NCBI GenBank assembly: GCA_016648135.1
Contig: JADDOH010023104.1
Coordinates: forward strand, 62,001-126,000
Reading direction: 5' to 3'
Source of the DNA: Agrypnia vestita
Lineage: Eukaryota > Arthropoda > Insecta > Trichoptera > Phryganeidae
Length of the DNA: 64,000 nt
The notes below the pieces were generated by a model, which was not told the DNA's origin, searched no databases, and worked only from the letters and a program-made list of their open reading frames with translations. The position numbers were made by a program, and so were the translations under genes. Shown here in pieces: positions 54,016 to 64,000 of this stretch. How positions within the stretch are numbered: position 1 is the stretch's first letter; every line of letters starts with the position of its first letter.

Positions 54016-55600
54016 AAAAAAATATATATGTGTATAAAAATCTGGTATAAAAATTGAAATAATTTTCAGACGCATTCTAGTGTCATATGTTAATAATTCG
54101 GAAGAATCTCATATACACATACATATAAAGGATAAAATTGCTTTAAACTGCAATAAAAATATAGAAACATCATAATCAATATTCGATTGTGAGAATAAAA
54201 AAGCTTTGGACTGCACGCGGCGGTAGTAAAAATATAACTCACATACGAAACAAGTTGTGTTATTTCAAACATATATACAACATCCAAAAGTTTGATAAAT
54301 GTAGTGTCTATCATGGTGGAAATGGAAAACGTTACATTGTGTAAAGTAATCACTCAAGCTAACCGTGCGATAGGTCGTAAGCCCTATGAACACCCAAAAA
54401 GACTTCCATACCTACTTTCCTATATTAAAATTTAGCCTCGTCTCTATGAGGACATCTAAAATATATATGTTTTTCAAATAATCTGTATGTCTCGCTACCT
54501 TCACACGATTTCGATATTTTTTCGCTGTTTTTTGAAACGCTGTATGTCAAACTTTTTAATAAAGAGAACACAATTTGTTACAAACCACTACTCGTAGAAT
54601 AAAAACATGTTACGGGACAATACGCGGCAGAATACAACGTATACTCAAATTAAAATTGGAAATATTTGCAAAAATAATTTTGTTATTTATAATATTTGAT
54701 AAAATTTAAATGATTTTTGTAATTTTAAAGTTTCTGTTTTATTTTATTTTTAAAAACTTTTTTTTTCAGTAGGTTATAGTCGGCGAAGTATTGAGAGATA
54801 ACAATTACGGACGGAGAATCGTGTGCGAAAAATGTTAGGATTTCAGTTCAAAGATCGCTTTATATTCAGAGTGATTCAAATATCTACGGACCGATTTGAC
54901 TAAAGACAATAAAGACGTCATAGGAAGTCAGGAAAACGTTACAGAAAACAAGTAAACTTATGCGTGGTGTATCCACGTCTGAGAAATACTGGACAATTTC
55001 AAGAGGAAATGCAGCGAACAATAGGCATGCTGACAGTATTAAACAATCAAAGAATAAGTGATTTTAGAGAAGAAAATATTTAAAAAAACGATCCAGTTTA
55101 ATATACCTACACATTGAGATTAATAAGATTTTCAATAAAATAAAAGTATTAAATTGTGTATACCGCCAGTTTAACTGAAACGCCGATCAGAGCGAATGAC
55201 GTCACGCGTAAGTAACCATCACCGTGTCTCTTGAATTATTGTCATGGACACAATGCAATGTTTACTTAGGCTTCGCGTCACGTTTTCGTGCGAAATTAAT
55301 AAAAAAATATCTGCGTAAAACTTAGTTTATTACTGGAATAATGTTATTTTCGGTAATAGTAGACGTGTACCTACTCTATAGTTTATTTCAAAATCTGTCA
55401 TGCCTATTTTGTGGGCGAAAAGAACAACCGAATGAGTCAATAAAATCGTGTTTTGAGTTAAGTATGCTGAGTTGTTACTTAGATACATACCTAAAAAGGA
55501 AAAATAGGATGAGTCAGAAAATAAAATATTATGTTACTAATTTTAAATTTTTTGAAAAATTACACATGACATAATACATTATAATTTATATAAATTAACT
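54016..55600. other. No supported gene
   Basis: Holds a family R copy (54366-54450). The rest, including frame 55341-55574, shows no domain or repeat match. The stretch 54770-55000 is less AT-biased but has stops in all frames. Confidence 0.35.
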
Positions 55601-55631
55601 ATGTTTACACCACCCTTTTTATTGAAAAAAA

Positions 55632-55672
55632 CCAACATGTTACAAAGCTAATGGCTTCTTCATCAGGATAAC
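55632..55672 (-). ncRNA. Hammerhead-like PLE terminus, one core change
   Basis: The minus strand has CTGATGA (55660-55666), stem II like that at 3599 (GAAGCC..GCTTT), then GTAAC instead of GAAAC. It is from the same family as 3496-3733. Confidence 0.5.
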
Positions 55673-55923
55673 AAATGTATAATAACAAAATTAAATTTAA
55701 AAATCGAAGTATACATAATCAAAATATTTAAAAGTTATATATGGAAAATGAATAATAATAAAGTACATATTTAACATGAAAATAAATTTAAAAGATAATT
55801 AATTATTTATTTGAAATATTTTGCGAGAAACAACGAGAAGTCAACTTGGTACAAAGTTGTTGTGCAAAAAACAAAACTTCTGGTGCAAAAATTAGATTAT
55901 TATTTTTTGTCTCAATTCTAGGA

Positions 55924-56340
55924 TTGGTCTGCACCAAGCACTAGATCTCTCCGCTCCTATCGGTTACCTGCCAGCCTCTTCATTTCTTGGTAGGTGCTAC
56001 AGCGTACATCTCCGAGAACATGATCTATGTAGCTTCATCTCGGGCGGCCTCTACGATTATTGCCTCCTATATTTCCCTCGACATAAAAAGCAGGCCTGGG
56101 TGCCTTGTGTTATGGCCTGGGTGCCTTGTGTTAAGGCCTAGGTGCATTGTGTTATGGCCTAGGTGCATTGTGTTATGGCCAATCCAATTCGCTCATTGTT
56201 GGGCGATTCTGTTCAGGAGCCGCATCTTTTCGCCCACCCTGACCAACACCTCATCGTTTCGGATATGTTCTGACCAATGGATCTTCGCCATGCGCCTGTA
56301 GCACCACATCTCGAAGGCCGCTAGGCTCCCGGAAACGCTC
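55924..56340 (-). pseudogene. LINE C-terminus with a 21-bp repeat
   Basis: The minus strand from about 56340 reads LAAFEMWCYRRMAKIHWSEH, then NDEVLVRVGEKMRLLNRI, the block before the GHILRH motif in RTE/CR1-like LINEs. The region coding for that motif is expanded to four 21-bp units (56093-56176). Beyond it RHPGLL and REMKLHRS-like residues continue. Confidence 0.6.
56093..56176. repeat. 21-bp tandem repeat, four units
   Basis: Units ggcctgggtgccttgtgttat start at 56093, 56114, 56135 and 56156 with few substitutions. A unit of 21 keeps the LINE frame (seven codons each). Confidence 0.9.
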
Positions 56341-56588
56341 TGGCCGATAAAAATAATGAAGGGTTTAAGAGATATTTCGTAAACAAATTTGAAATTCCCA
56401 AACTTTGTTTTGGCTCTCCTGAAAACTTTACATATTTGGTTGTTCCTTTTGCCCACAGAATTTATGAAGAGATTATTGAAAGCATTCAGACATAGGTACA
56501 TCATGTATTTATCTTCTCCCATAGTATATCTGTTGTGAGTCCGTTGTGTTGGACATCGCAGAGGCTCGTACGCCGTATTATGATATAA

Positions 56589-56832
56589 ATTAGCTGTAAC
56601 CCGTAAAAAATGGCGGAACATTGGTTCGCGTCTTTGATCAAGCCCTAGTATATATAGCATATTTTTGGCGGTCTACGGAGGGGCGGACGTAGCCACATGC
56701 GTTAATCAGCACGTTAGGGTTTGGTTGCCCGGGGCTCAAGTCCCATCTCCGGCCGTTTTTTTTAACCGCGAATTCGAAAGAAATTATGGACGTTACACGA
56801 AGTTACGGGGACAGACAATAAAATTATAATGT
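56589..56832 (+). repeat. SINE S1 copy
   Basis: agctgtaacccgtaaaaaat at the start, the tRNA-like middle with ggctcaagtcc, and ggggacagaca at the end. Confidence 0.65.
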
Positions 56833-57534
56833 TTCATGATGGTGTTAGACTGTACCTCCCGCGCGCTGGAATTGTGGAGAGCTTGTTCCAATGTTTTTGA
56901 TCCAAAGCGACTAGTTCTCTACTCTTTTTCAGCCTTTATCCGATTATGCAAAGGGCTTTGTGCAGACCTTTTATACAAGAATTTTTTCCTCCATTTTTTT
57001 GTATGTCAATGCTTCGCCATTATCTCGCGTTAAGCTGGCAGGGAAAAGCCGGTTAGAAAAGTGAATCTCTTATTAGTCTGGCAATGAAAAGTCAGTTAGT
57101 AAGAACATGAACAAGGCAGTGCGCGCATTCCTCGTTCGTTGTCGAGTCGAGCAATTACCGAAAGCTCCTGCGACGCTGCAATTTACACAGCACGTAATTT
57201 GTATTAATCTGAAAAATATTTTCTTTAAAAAGAGCAAAATGATTTTGTGACGACATTATTAATTATATAAAAAAACAATTCAGTTGAGCTAAGCTATTTA
57301 TATGGGAAACGAGTAGGGAAGTCTTTATATTTTAATTTTTCAAAAAAGATGTAAAGAGGTTTCATTACCAGACATTATCAGACATCTATATATCGGTAGA
57401 AAGCCAAAAGGGCGTTAGTGATTATTTCGAACTTTACAGGAGAGCAAAATAAAGTTCTGCCAATCTGATTTTGTCAATATTTCTTTAATAATTAAACGAT
57501 TTACATATTTACTATCCAAAACACATACAGATAT

Positions 57535-57690
57535 CTCGGACATGTGATGAGATATCCAGAGAAATATGGGATCTTACATCTCAAAATGCAGGGGAAGATT
57601 GCCGGAAGTTTGCCGGGCCCTGGAAGTGAATTCTGAGCTGCAGTGAATGTTTTCATAGCCAACCTTATTCTGATGTTGAACGAATAGAGC
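57535..57690 (+). pseudogene. LINE C-terminus, GKIAG type
   Basis: The plus strand reads YLGHVMRYPEKYGILHLKMQ, then GKIAGSLPGPG and an AAVN block. It continues the family at 39370, 45325 and 46611. Confidence 0.65.
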
Positions 57691-57739
57691 GCAAAATTAT
57701 TTTTAAATTATTTTATTGTAAATTAAATTAAATTAAATT

Positions 57740-58260
57740 AAAAAAAGAAGTTTAAGGTGACGTCTGAATAATCATGGTTTTCCTGAATTCGCAAATCATT
57801 TATTATAAAATGATCACGGTTTCGATAAAAATTTAGGACTTTCTATTTTACACATAAATAATTTTGGTCGCAAATCGAATAATTTAGAATCATTAGAAAT
57901 TAGTAAAGCATGTAAAAAGTAAACAAAATATTATTAATAATCAACTAAATTTAACTACTAGTCCAATTATCTAGTAGTTAAATTAAAGTAGTTAAACAGT
58001 ATCTTGTTTTAACTAATGTAAATGTAAATTAACAATTCTAAAAATTTTTGTGTAATCAAGAACTTCGGCAATAATATGTAAAACTAATTTTTTGAATAAT
58101 TTAGAAAACCAAAAAACAAAACACATAATTTATTTTGATATTTTGACATTTATAAAACACCCTGACGATAGAAAGGTTTTTCCGAAACATGTAGATGTAA
58201 TTAATGAATATAAGTAGATAAAAAACATTTTTTTTTAAGAAGTCTATCTCCCATTATTTT
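57740..58260 (+). mobile_element. PLE family B copy 1 (empty-site reference)
   Basis: The plus strand codes brokenly for FANHLL.NDHGF, GLSILHINNFG and NNLESLEISKACK, the C-terminal part of a PLE protein. It continues to a terminus with CTGACGA (58162-58168) and GAAAC (58184-58188). It reads agtaaagcatgtaaaaagta without interruption where copy 2 holds a LINE. Confidence 0.75.
58157..58198 (+). ncRNA. Hammerhead-like motif, family B
   Basis: Stem I ACACC/GATGT has one mismatch. CTGACGA, a stem II with one A-C mismatch, GAAA and cleavage base A are present. Confidence 0.5.
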
Positions 58261-58694
58261 GGTCAATTTTTGATTTAGTCAAACTAATCACTCTCTCTCT
58301 ATCTCATAATCACAAACTAACAACTCCTCGTGATTGCCGCCGGATTTGGTTCTGCATAGTGTACCAACTGTCTGTCTTCTGAGCTATGCGACTTGACCAC
58401 AGCCTTTTCAAGAAAGGTTTTAGTAATAAATATCGCATACGATTTGTTAAAGAAATCGTAAAGCGATAAACACATGCACACAGCTAAGAGCTACGTAAAC
58501 ATGAAATTCTTATGCGAGAAATTGATGAAATCGTTTGCGCTGTTACATTGTCAATCATCTCATTACATTGTGTATTCAAGTGAAGTATAATAACCAAGTC
58601 ACGTTCTTGCACTGTAATAAAAATCAATTAATTATAATGATTTATTGTAAACATTGCCTGTCTCAAGACAGGTTATTTCAATGATGTTTCAACT

Positions 58695-59640
58695 TAACTG
58701 TTAAGAATGTTCTTAGGTTTTCACGGCCACTCAGAATCTTCAAGTTTGTGTTTACTGGGGTATTATGCCGTGTTGTTACGACCTTTCGGGCCGACGTTTC
58801 GGATCCCATTGCAGGGTCCATCATCAGGGCTGATGTGTTGTCTTGAATGTTGGTGTTGTGGTTAACTATCGGCTTGCAATACCGTGCCGAAGTCATGATT
58901 TGTTGTATTGTGTTGTATGTATGATTCATATGTTGTCTGATCACTATCTCTGCGGAGTCTGCGACGAGAATGACTTTGAAGCGCCGGATACCAAAATGTT
59001 TTTAATTTGAGATCATCATCTCTATTAATGTTTATCGGATGCTTGTAGATTTCTAGTCCTTCCTTGATAAGACGCGCATGGTGACTCTTAGGCTTTCCAA
59101 GGATTTTAGGTTCGAATGCAAAATGATGGCCGGTATCCAGAAAACGCTCAGCCAGTGCTGATTTTTCTGGATGACCGAGTTTGCCTGCCCGTTTGTGCTC
59201 GTTGACCCTTTTGGAAATGGTACGCGCCGTTTGTCCCACGTATACTTTATCGCAGTCTTGACAATCGAGTCTATATACACCGTCTGTTTCTAAGCGATCT
59301 CGATCCTTCGCTGATCTCAACATATCCTTAATTTTGGAGTTGGTACCAAACACTGTCTTAATGTCTCTTTTCTTGAGAGCTCTGGCAATTCTGTCTGTAA
59401 CGCTTTGGACAAAAGGCAGAAAGACGATGCCTTTGCACTCAGGTTCTGTATGTTTTTCAGGGCGAACAGACCTCGTTCTTATGACGCGTTGTATCTGTCG
59501 CTTCTGGTAACCATTGCCTTCCAGTCGCTGAGTGTTATCATTTCTTCCTGTAGATATTCGTCTTGGCATATCCTTTTGGCCCTCGTGGCCAAAGTGTTGA
59601 TGAGACCTCTTTTTTGAGCAGGATGATGGTGGGAATTCGC
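58695..59640 (-). mobile_element. Penelope-like element family A, 3' part
   Basis: The minus strand holds the C-terminal coding region (59640 to 58862), a short 3' UTR, and a terminus with CTGATGA (58821-58827), stem GGACCC/GGGATCC with a bulged A, and GAAAC (58796-58800). The unit continues to about 58695. It is 5' truncated; the RT is missing. The same terminus is duplicated in inverted form at 52508-52715. Confidence 0.8.
58862..59569 (-). pseudogene. Penelope-like protein C-terminus with GIY-YIG endonuclease
   Basis: PLE proteins combine a reverse transcriptase with a GIY-YIG nuclease. This 235-codon open frame shows the connector (GNGYQKRQIQRVIRTR, then IVFLPFVQSVTDRIARALKK, TVFGTNSKIKDMLRSAKD). 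The nuclease core follows: GVYRLDCQDCDKVYVGQTAR (GVY..YVG motif and the catalytic Arg region), KRVNEH, the conserved Glu region SALAERFLDTGHHF, and the tail LEIYKHPININRDDD. The Met at 59569 is not the real start. Upstream residues (RGLINTLATRAKRICQDEYL, 59640-59545) are in another frame, so there is one frameshift, and the RT is lost. The nuclease domain itself looks intact. Confidence 0.85.
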
Positions 59641-59943
59641 ATGTAGATAACGGTTTGTATACGTAGCCTACGCATACAAACCGATCTAATCTAGGTGTTT
59701 ATAAACTTTCGTGCAAAGATCGTACAGCGTTTTATATTGGAAAAACCGGCTGAAATTTTAATGTAAGAGTTAAAAAGCATTCTAGATGTCTGAATAATCA
59801 TGTTTTTTTCTGAATTCGCAAATCATTTATTAGAAAATGATCACGGTTTTGAAACAAAAATAGGACTTTCTATTTTACACATAAATAATTTTGGTCTGAA
59901 ATTTAATAATTTAGAATCATTAGAAATTAGTAAAGCATGTAAA

Positions 59944-60068
59944 GCTTGCATGCGAAGATGTATGAATGTGGATGAGGCGAGAGTTGTATGTCAGGACAGA
60001 AGATTGTTGCGCTCTATACTCTCTGCCTACCCCCACGGGGAAACGGCGTGATGGTAAGTTAGTTAGTT
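59944..60068 (+). mobile_element. 125-bp LINE (GTTA) 3' end inserted in the PLE, 7-bp TSD
   Basis: ATGTAAA is duplicated at 59937-59943 and 60069-60075. The insert reads CMRRCMNVDEARVVCQDRR, then LSAYPHGETA, stop, and (GTTA)n. The related PLE at 57740-58260 lacks it. Confidence 0.9.
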
Positions 60069-60233
60069 ATGTAAAAGTAAACAAAATATTATTAATAATC
60101 AATCGAATTTAACTACTGGTCCAATTCTAAAAAATTTTCCAATAATTTTGATCAAGAATTTCAGCAATAATATTTAAAAACAATTTAGAAAAACAAAAGA
60201 CATCATTCATTTTGATATTTTGACATTTATAAA

Positions 60234-60275
60234 ACACCCTGACGACGGAAAGGTTTTTCCGAAACATGTGGGTGT
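60234..60275 (+). ncRNA. Hammerhead-like motif with perfect stems, altered cleavage base
   Basis: Stem I ACACC/GGTGT is a perfect 5 bp. CTGACGA, stem II GGAAA/TTTCC and GAAA are intact. The base at the cleavage position is G, which hammerheads do not cleave. Confidence 0.55.
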
Positions 60276-60969
60276 AATTAATGAATATAAGTAGATTAAA
60301 ACAAATAACAAAATTAATTTTTTAAAATGTCAATCTACAATGTTGCTCAACCGATTGAAAAAAAAAATTATGTGATTTACTTAAACATGTATGTTTTTGT
60401 GGTGTAATGACTTTAGTAATTTTTATTTATTTTATTACATTGCCATGCATAAAATACACACATTTCAGGAGTATTTTTACTATGCTTGACTCTTATGAGA
60501 AAACTCTGTGTTGAGACAGGCAATGTTTGCAATTTTGATTTAATTAGATGCAAGTATCTTATGTACTAATCGGTTAAAGAAAAAATTCAATCCCCGTCTA
60601 CATTCTGCCATAAATAACAGTGTTAACATGAAATCATGATTACCCTTATATAATATGTTACCTGGCTTGAGATATAGATTATAGCTTTATTTGGACGAGT
60701 GCCCCAATAAATGATCCACCCATCTCTCTTTTCCAAATTTAAATCATTGATTTTACATTTTTTGGATACTTAAATTTTGAAACATTTACCAGCATTGTAG
60801 TGTATAACTTAGAGCCTAGGTATCTGAAATTTCTTTGTCCAAAAGTGATGAGTAAAGTTTTTGGGACTTGGATTGATTCTGCCTTGGGCCTTTGAAGTTG
60901 AAGTTGAAGCATTAATAATAATAAGTATTAAATTAAACACAAATATGTAAACCAATCTATTTTTGGTAA

Positions 60970-61010
60970 CTTCAACTGATTTCAGAACCACCGTTCCTTG
61001 TTCGGGCTAA
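60970..61010 (-). ncRNA. Very degenerate hammerhead-like motif
   Basis: The minus strand has CCGAACA, hairpin GGAAC/GTTCT, then GAAAT. Two or more core changes. Assignment rests on hairpin and spacing. Confidence 0.3.
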
Positions 61011-61339
61011 ACTACAAAATAAACATTAAAAAATATGGTCAATTATATTATTTTGGTAACAAAACATTTCTCAACGTTAAAAAGTTTTTTATTTATTTTG
61101 TAATATTTTTTAAGTATTCAATTTAAATGTGTATTTCTTTTTAAAATATTTGAATGCTGTAGACACTTTTAATTAACAATTTTTTTAGTGATTTAAAAAA
61201 ACTAATTTAACTTGCGATAACTAAACGTAAAGCGATTTCAATAGTAAAGTAATAAAAAAGTATTCAAGATTTTAAAATGTATAACATTTATTTATTTTTG
61301 CAAAAAAAAGGTCTTTAAGAATTTTATAAGAAAACATAT

Positions 61340-61780
61340 GTAAAAAATTACCATTTGCGACACTAAGTTTTTTTTTATTTTATAAAGAAGTGTTCCACGA
61401 AGAGTTTCGTTTTCTTATATAATACTTGGAATTTTTGTTCTTGCTCATTCGTAAAGCTCCAAAAATTACCATTTGTGACACCGTGTTTTTTTTTATAAAC
61501 AAGCATTTCACGAAGAGTTTCGATTTCTGATATAATACTTGGAATGCTTGTTCTTGCTCGTTCGTAAAACTCCAAAAATTGGCATTTGCGACACCGTGTT
61601 TTATTTTTATAAACAAGTATTCCACGAAGAGTTTCGATTTCTGATATAATACTTGGAATGCTTGTTCTTGCTCGTTCGTAAAGCTCCAAAAATTGGCATT
61701 TGCGACACCGTGTTTTTTTTATAAACAAGTATTCCACGAAGAGTTTCGTTTTCTAATATAATACTTGGAATGTTTATTCG
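61340..61780. repeat. 112-114 bp tandem array, four units
   Basis: The block cacgaagagtttcg recurs at 61396, 61509, 61623 and 61735. On the minus strand three units stay open as a repeated peptide (TRCRKCQFLE, then YERARTSIPSIISEIETLR). Unit lengths are not multiples of three, and frames switch, so coding is doubtful. I do not recognise the peptide. Confidence 0.7.
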
Positions 61781-62039
61781 TACAGCACTATAAGCTTCAC
61801 GAGAACCTTGTCGATTACAAACTTGTCTATCCTCTCGTCAAATTGCAAATCGGATATTTTTTTGTGATTCAAGTGGTCTTGAAAAGCTTAGATCTAATAG
61901 TTCCATTGATAGAGATACAATTACAATTAGACGCGCTTTTTGGTACAATGGATAAAGACGCTTTTTTGACAATTGGGTGGTGAGCAAGCCTCGTTCCAGA
62001 CAAGAAAATTAGTCATATTTATCGTAGCACAGGCGTTAA

Positions 62040-62893
62040 AGGGTTACATGGGTTTGGAAATTTAAAGAAATCTTTTTTTTTTAACCTAATAGTACGACAT
62101 GTCAAAAATATTTTTCACAAAATTTCAAGACAATCGGAGTAAAACTCTAGGAGAGAAAGAGCCTTGGCCGGGAGCAGGTATATGGAGGCACAGCTGCTTA
62201 GCTATTGTTTGAAGAATTCGTCTCAGGCGAGAGCCCTGGACATTTCAGCGACAGCGGGATCTTTGCTTTAAGGAGTTGGAATGGATGATTCCATGTAATA
62301 TGGATGAGAGTTTGAAAAACGCTTTTTTTTCAAAACTACTTTTGAAGTCGGTGAACACGATTTCTCAACAACTAATTGTACTTTTTTGTATGCAACTCTA
62401 CCAAAATTTTTAATTTTTTTTAATCCTTCGTTCAATGACGAGCTATACTAACAGAAAATATTTGGTTTTATGATTTCAGAGTAGCGTGTTGGTGTAGTGG
62501 TCGTGACGCTCGCCTAGTGATCTGGTGGTCGATAGTCAGAGCCCTATTCCAGGAAACCAGTAAGATAGTCCTATTTTCATAGCACAGGCTTAGTTTGAGA
62601 ATAGTAAGAATAGTGATACGATACGTATTCTATGTTCACATCTCTATTTTTAAAAAAGATAAAGTCATTATGAGTTATCCTGACGACCACGACAAAGCTT
62701 TTTTCTAAGAGGTCTCCGAAAACCAGGTCAAAAAGGCTGAATTTTCAAAATTTTTAAATGAAAATTAAATTAAATATTGTTAAAATATAGCTCTTTTATA
62801 CGCCTAAAGGTTTAAATAAAATAATTATTTTATTATACTTTTAAAAAAATAGTGAAAATATGCTTTTTTAACCTTTGAAACCTATGTAACCCC
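62040..62893. mobile_element. TTAA-flanked element with a SINE head inside
   Basis: TTAA at 62036-62039 and 62894-62897 flank inverted ends AGGGTTACATGGGTTTG and a complement of ACCTATGTAACCCC. TTAA targets are used by piggyBac and Kolobok; the tips here fit Kolobok better. A tRNA-like segment lies at about 62480-62560 (TGTAGTGGTCGTGACGC). The right end also occurs at 15058-15200. Confidence 0.6.
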
Positions 62894-62908
62894 TTAAGCT
62901 TAGATTGA

Positions 62909-63102
62909 ACTAGCTGTAACCTTTCAAAAATGACAGTAATTTTACATATCGGCTTCTTAGGAAAAAGTTTGTATTCAATTTTATTAAAAAAAAATCTGAA
63001 AAAAAAAATTTCAAGAAAAAAACAATTTCGAAAAAAAGCTTTTCAAAAAATTTTTTTTCGGACGCACGGACAGGCAAACAAGGAAATTATTATATTTGAG
63101 AT
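62909..63102 (+). repeat. SINE S1, degraded copy
   Basis: The start tagctgtaacctttcaaaaa and the end gacgcacggacaggcaaaca, then aattattata, are recognisable. The middle is A-rich and decayed. Confidence 0.45.
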
Positions 63103-63648
63103 TATAATACTGATTTGGCATGTTTCCGTATACATAATTATCTGCTTTTAAAAAAAAATTAAGGAATATAAATCAAGATCCAAATTTCTAGCTTGGTACC
63201 CGTACGTTTTCGGTGTGATTTTAAAGACATTCCGTGTGAATACTTTTAATACGACCGCGTACACCGAATCCGATTGTGGCCGAAAATTAACATAAATGTG
63301 TCACGACTCTAATGTGGGTTGACAATAAAATCGAACAACGTTTAAAGAATACATTAAGCGTTATTGAAACGCTCTGATACCTGTTCGCGGCATAATGGCC
63401 CGTGACACGTCAGAATCGAAAGTGTCGATGACGTGCGAGGCACAATGTAGACCATTGTGTATATTATTTGACGTTCATTAAAAGACTTTGGTTACATTAA
63501 ACCGAAAACACTGAAGTATCGCAAACGGAAAATTAAAAAAATAAACGAGTCTAAAAGTGTACTTGTCTATAAGTGATGGTTAAACCGTTATTTATTAATA
63601 ATAAAACCTTTATTCACTGACCTTTTTTTTACAATTTTAACATAAATA
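63103..63648. other. No gene recognised
   Basis: AT-rich with no coding or repeat assignment. Confidence 0.4.
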
Positions 63649-63977
63649 TACATTCGCTTTAATACAAGTCGAATAAAATGATAAAAACCTTGCAAAAATT
63701 GAAAAAAGTCATTTTTTACAAAGTTTTTATCATTTTATTTAAGTTGTATTGAAGCAAATGAATTTTTCATAATCGATATAAGTTACTGTAATGATGGTTG
63801 TTGAAAAAAGTTGTTTTTTCAAAAAATAGGTCAGAAATATTGAAAAAAAAATACAAACTTTGAAATTGCATGTCTCCATAACTATTGACATTAGGTCATG
63901 GTTGCTTGAACATTTTAGACTCATAACAGTCAGGAATCTACCGGCCAAGTTTCTGCTACTAGCTCTGGTAGACCCTG
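63649..63977. mobile_element. MITE family F (copy 5), right part
   Basis: It contains the central palindrome and the right arm ending gctctggtagaccctg, of the same subfamily as 47070-47535. The left arm is missing. Confidence 0.7.
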
Positions 63978-64000
63978 TATATGTACAGTATAGTTCCACT

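Larger units (their letters stand above)
59677..60350 (+). mobile_element. PLE family B copy 2, interrupted by a LINE
   Basis: The coding strand begins NLGVYKLSCKDRTAFYIGKT, a GIY-YIG motif, followed by a stop. Then come FSEFANHLLENDHGFETKIG, LSILHINNFGLKFNNLESLE and ISKACK. A 125-bp LINE (59944-60068) interrupts it. The terminus follows with CTGACGA (60239-60245) and GAAAC (60261-60265), and then the 3' tail caatctacaatgttgctcaa. Just upstream, CGGTTTGTAT is mirrored across 59650-59682. Confidence 0.75.

Noticed and set aside
56193..56660. 155-codon host gene on the minus strand
   Set aside because: Only its C-terminal third matches LINE protein. The rest reads through SINE and unassigned DNA.

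Overview
This window is non-coding, AT-rich eukaryotic DNA packed with transposable elements. The mix is typical of an arthropod, most likely an insect: irritans- and cecropia-type mariners, BED-finger hAT elements, Harbinger-, pogo- and Tc1-like MITEs, RTE- and jockey-like LINEs with short-repeat or A-rich tails, tRNA-derived SINEs and Penelope-like elements (PLEs). Lepidoptera is my guess at order level, with low confidence. I see no bacterial features, no CRISPR, no rRNA, and no host protein-coding gene that I can support. Almost every recognisable coding stretch is a transposase or reverse-transcriptase remnant. The one intact gene is a mariner transposase at 34785-35834.

Layout. 0-12 kb: a 5'-truncated LINE with 9-bp target duplications (46-520), a mariner fragment with a Harbinger-type MITE, a palindromic PLE insertion (3496-3733), a 2.8-kb hAT element with a nested TIR element (4104-6865), a 552-bp palindromic MITE, a LINE C-terminus, three PLE termini, and a 54-bp tandem array. 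12-20 kb: a deleted mariner, a PLE with inverted termini (14225-14850), LINE, SINE and hAT-MITE nests, and a Tc1-like foldback. 20-27 kb: a 6.8-kb unit ending TGTAACG/CGTTACA with a 4-bp duplication. It interrupts a LINE 3' end and itself carries tandem arrays and an inverted (twin-primed) LINE. 27-31.3 kb: a pogo-type repeat holding a LINE with a 92-bp array, then a foldback repeat that contains a second hAT copy and a roughly 600-bp insertion. 31.3-38.4 kb: sparse DNA, the intact mariner inside a LINE, and MITE copies. 38.4-52 kb: PLE and SINE copies, LINE ends and MITEs. 52-64 kb: a TATA plus G-rich segment, PLE family A and B copies with GIY-YIG nuclease coding, an RTE LINE, repeat arrays and a TTAA-type element.

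The main result concerns the PLE termini. More than 20 sites carry the hammerhead-ribozyme core CUGANGA, a hairpin, then GAAA. The core varies mostly at the one position known to be free. Stems I and II differ in sequence between copies but still pair. Several of these insertions have clear 10-13 bp target duplications and inverted terminal arms. Two LINE insertions can be checked against empty-site paralogues inside this same window.
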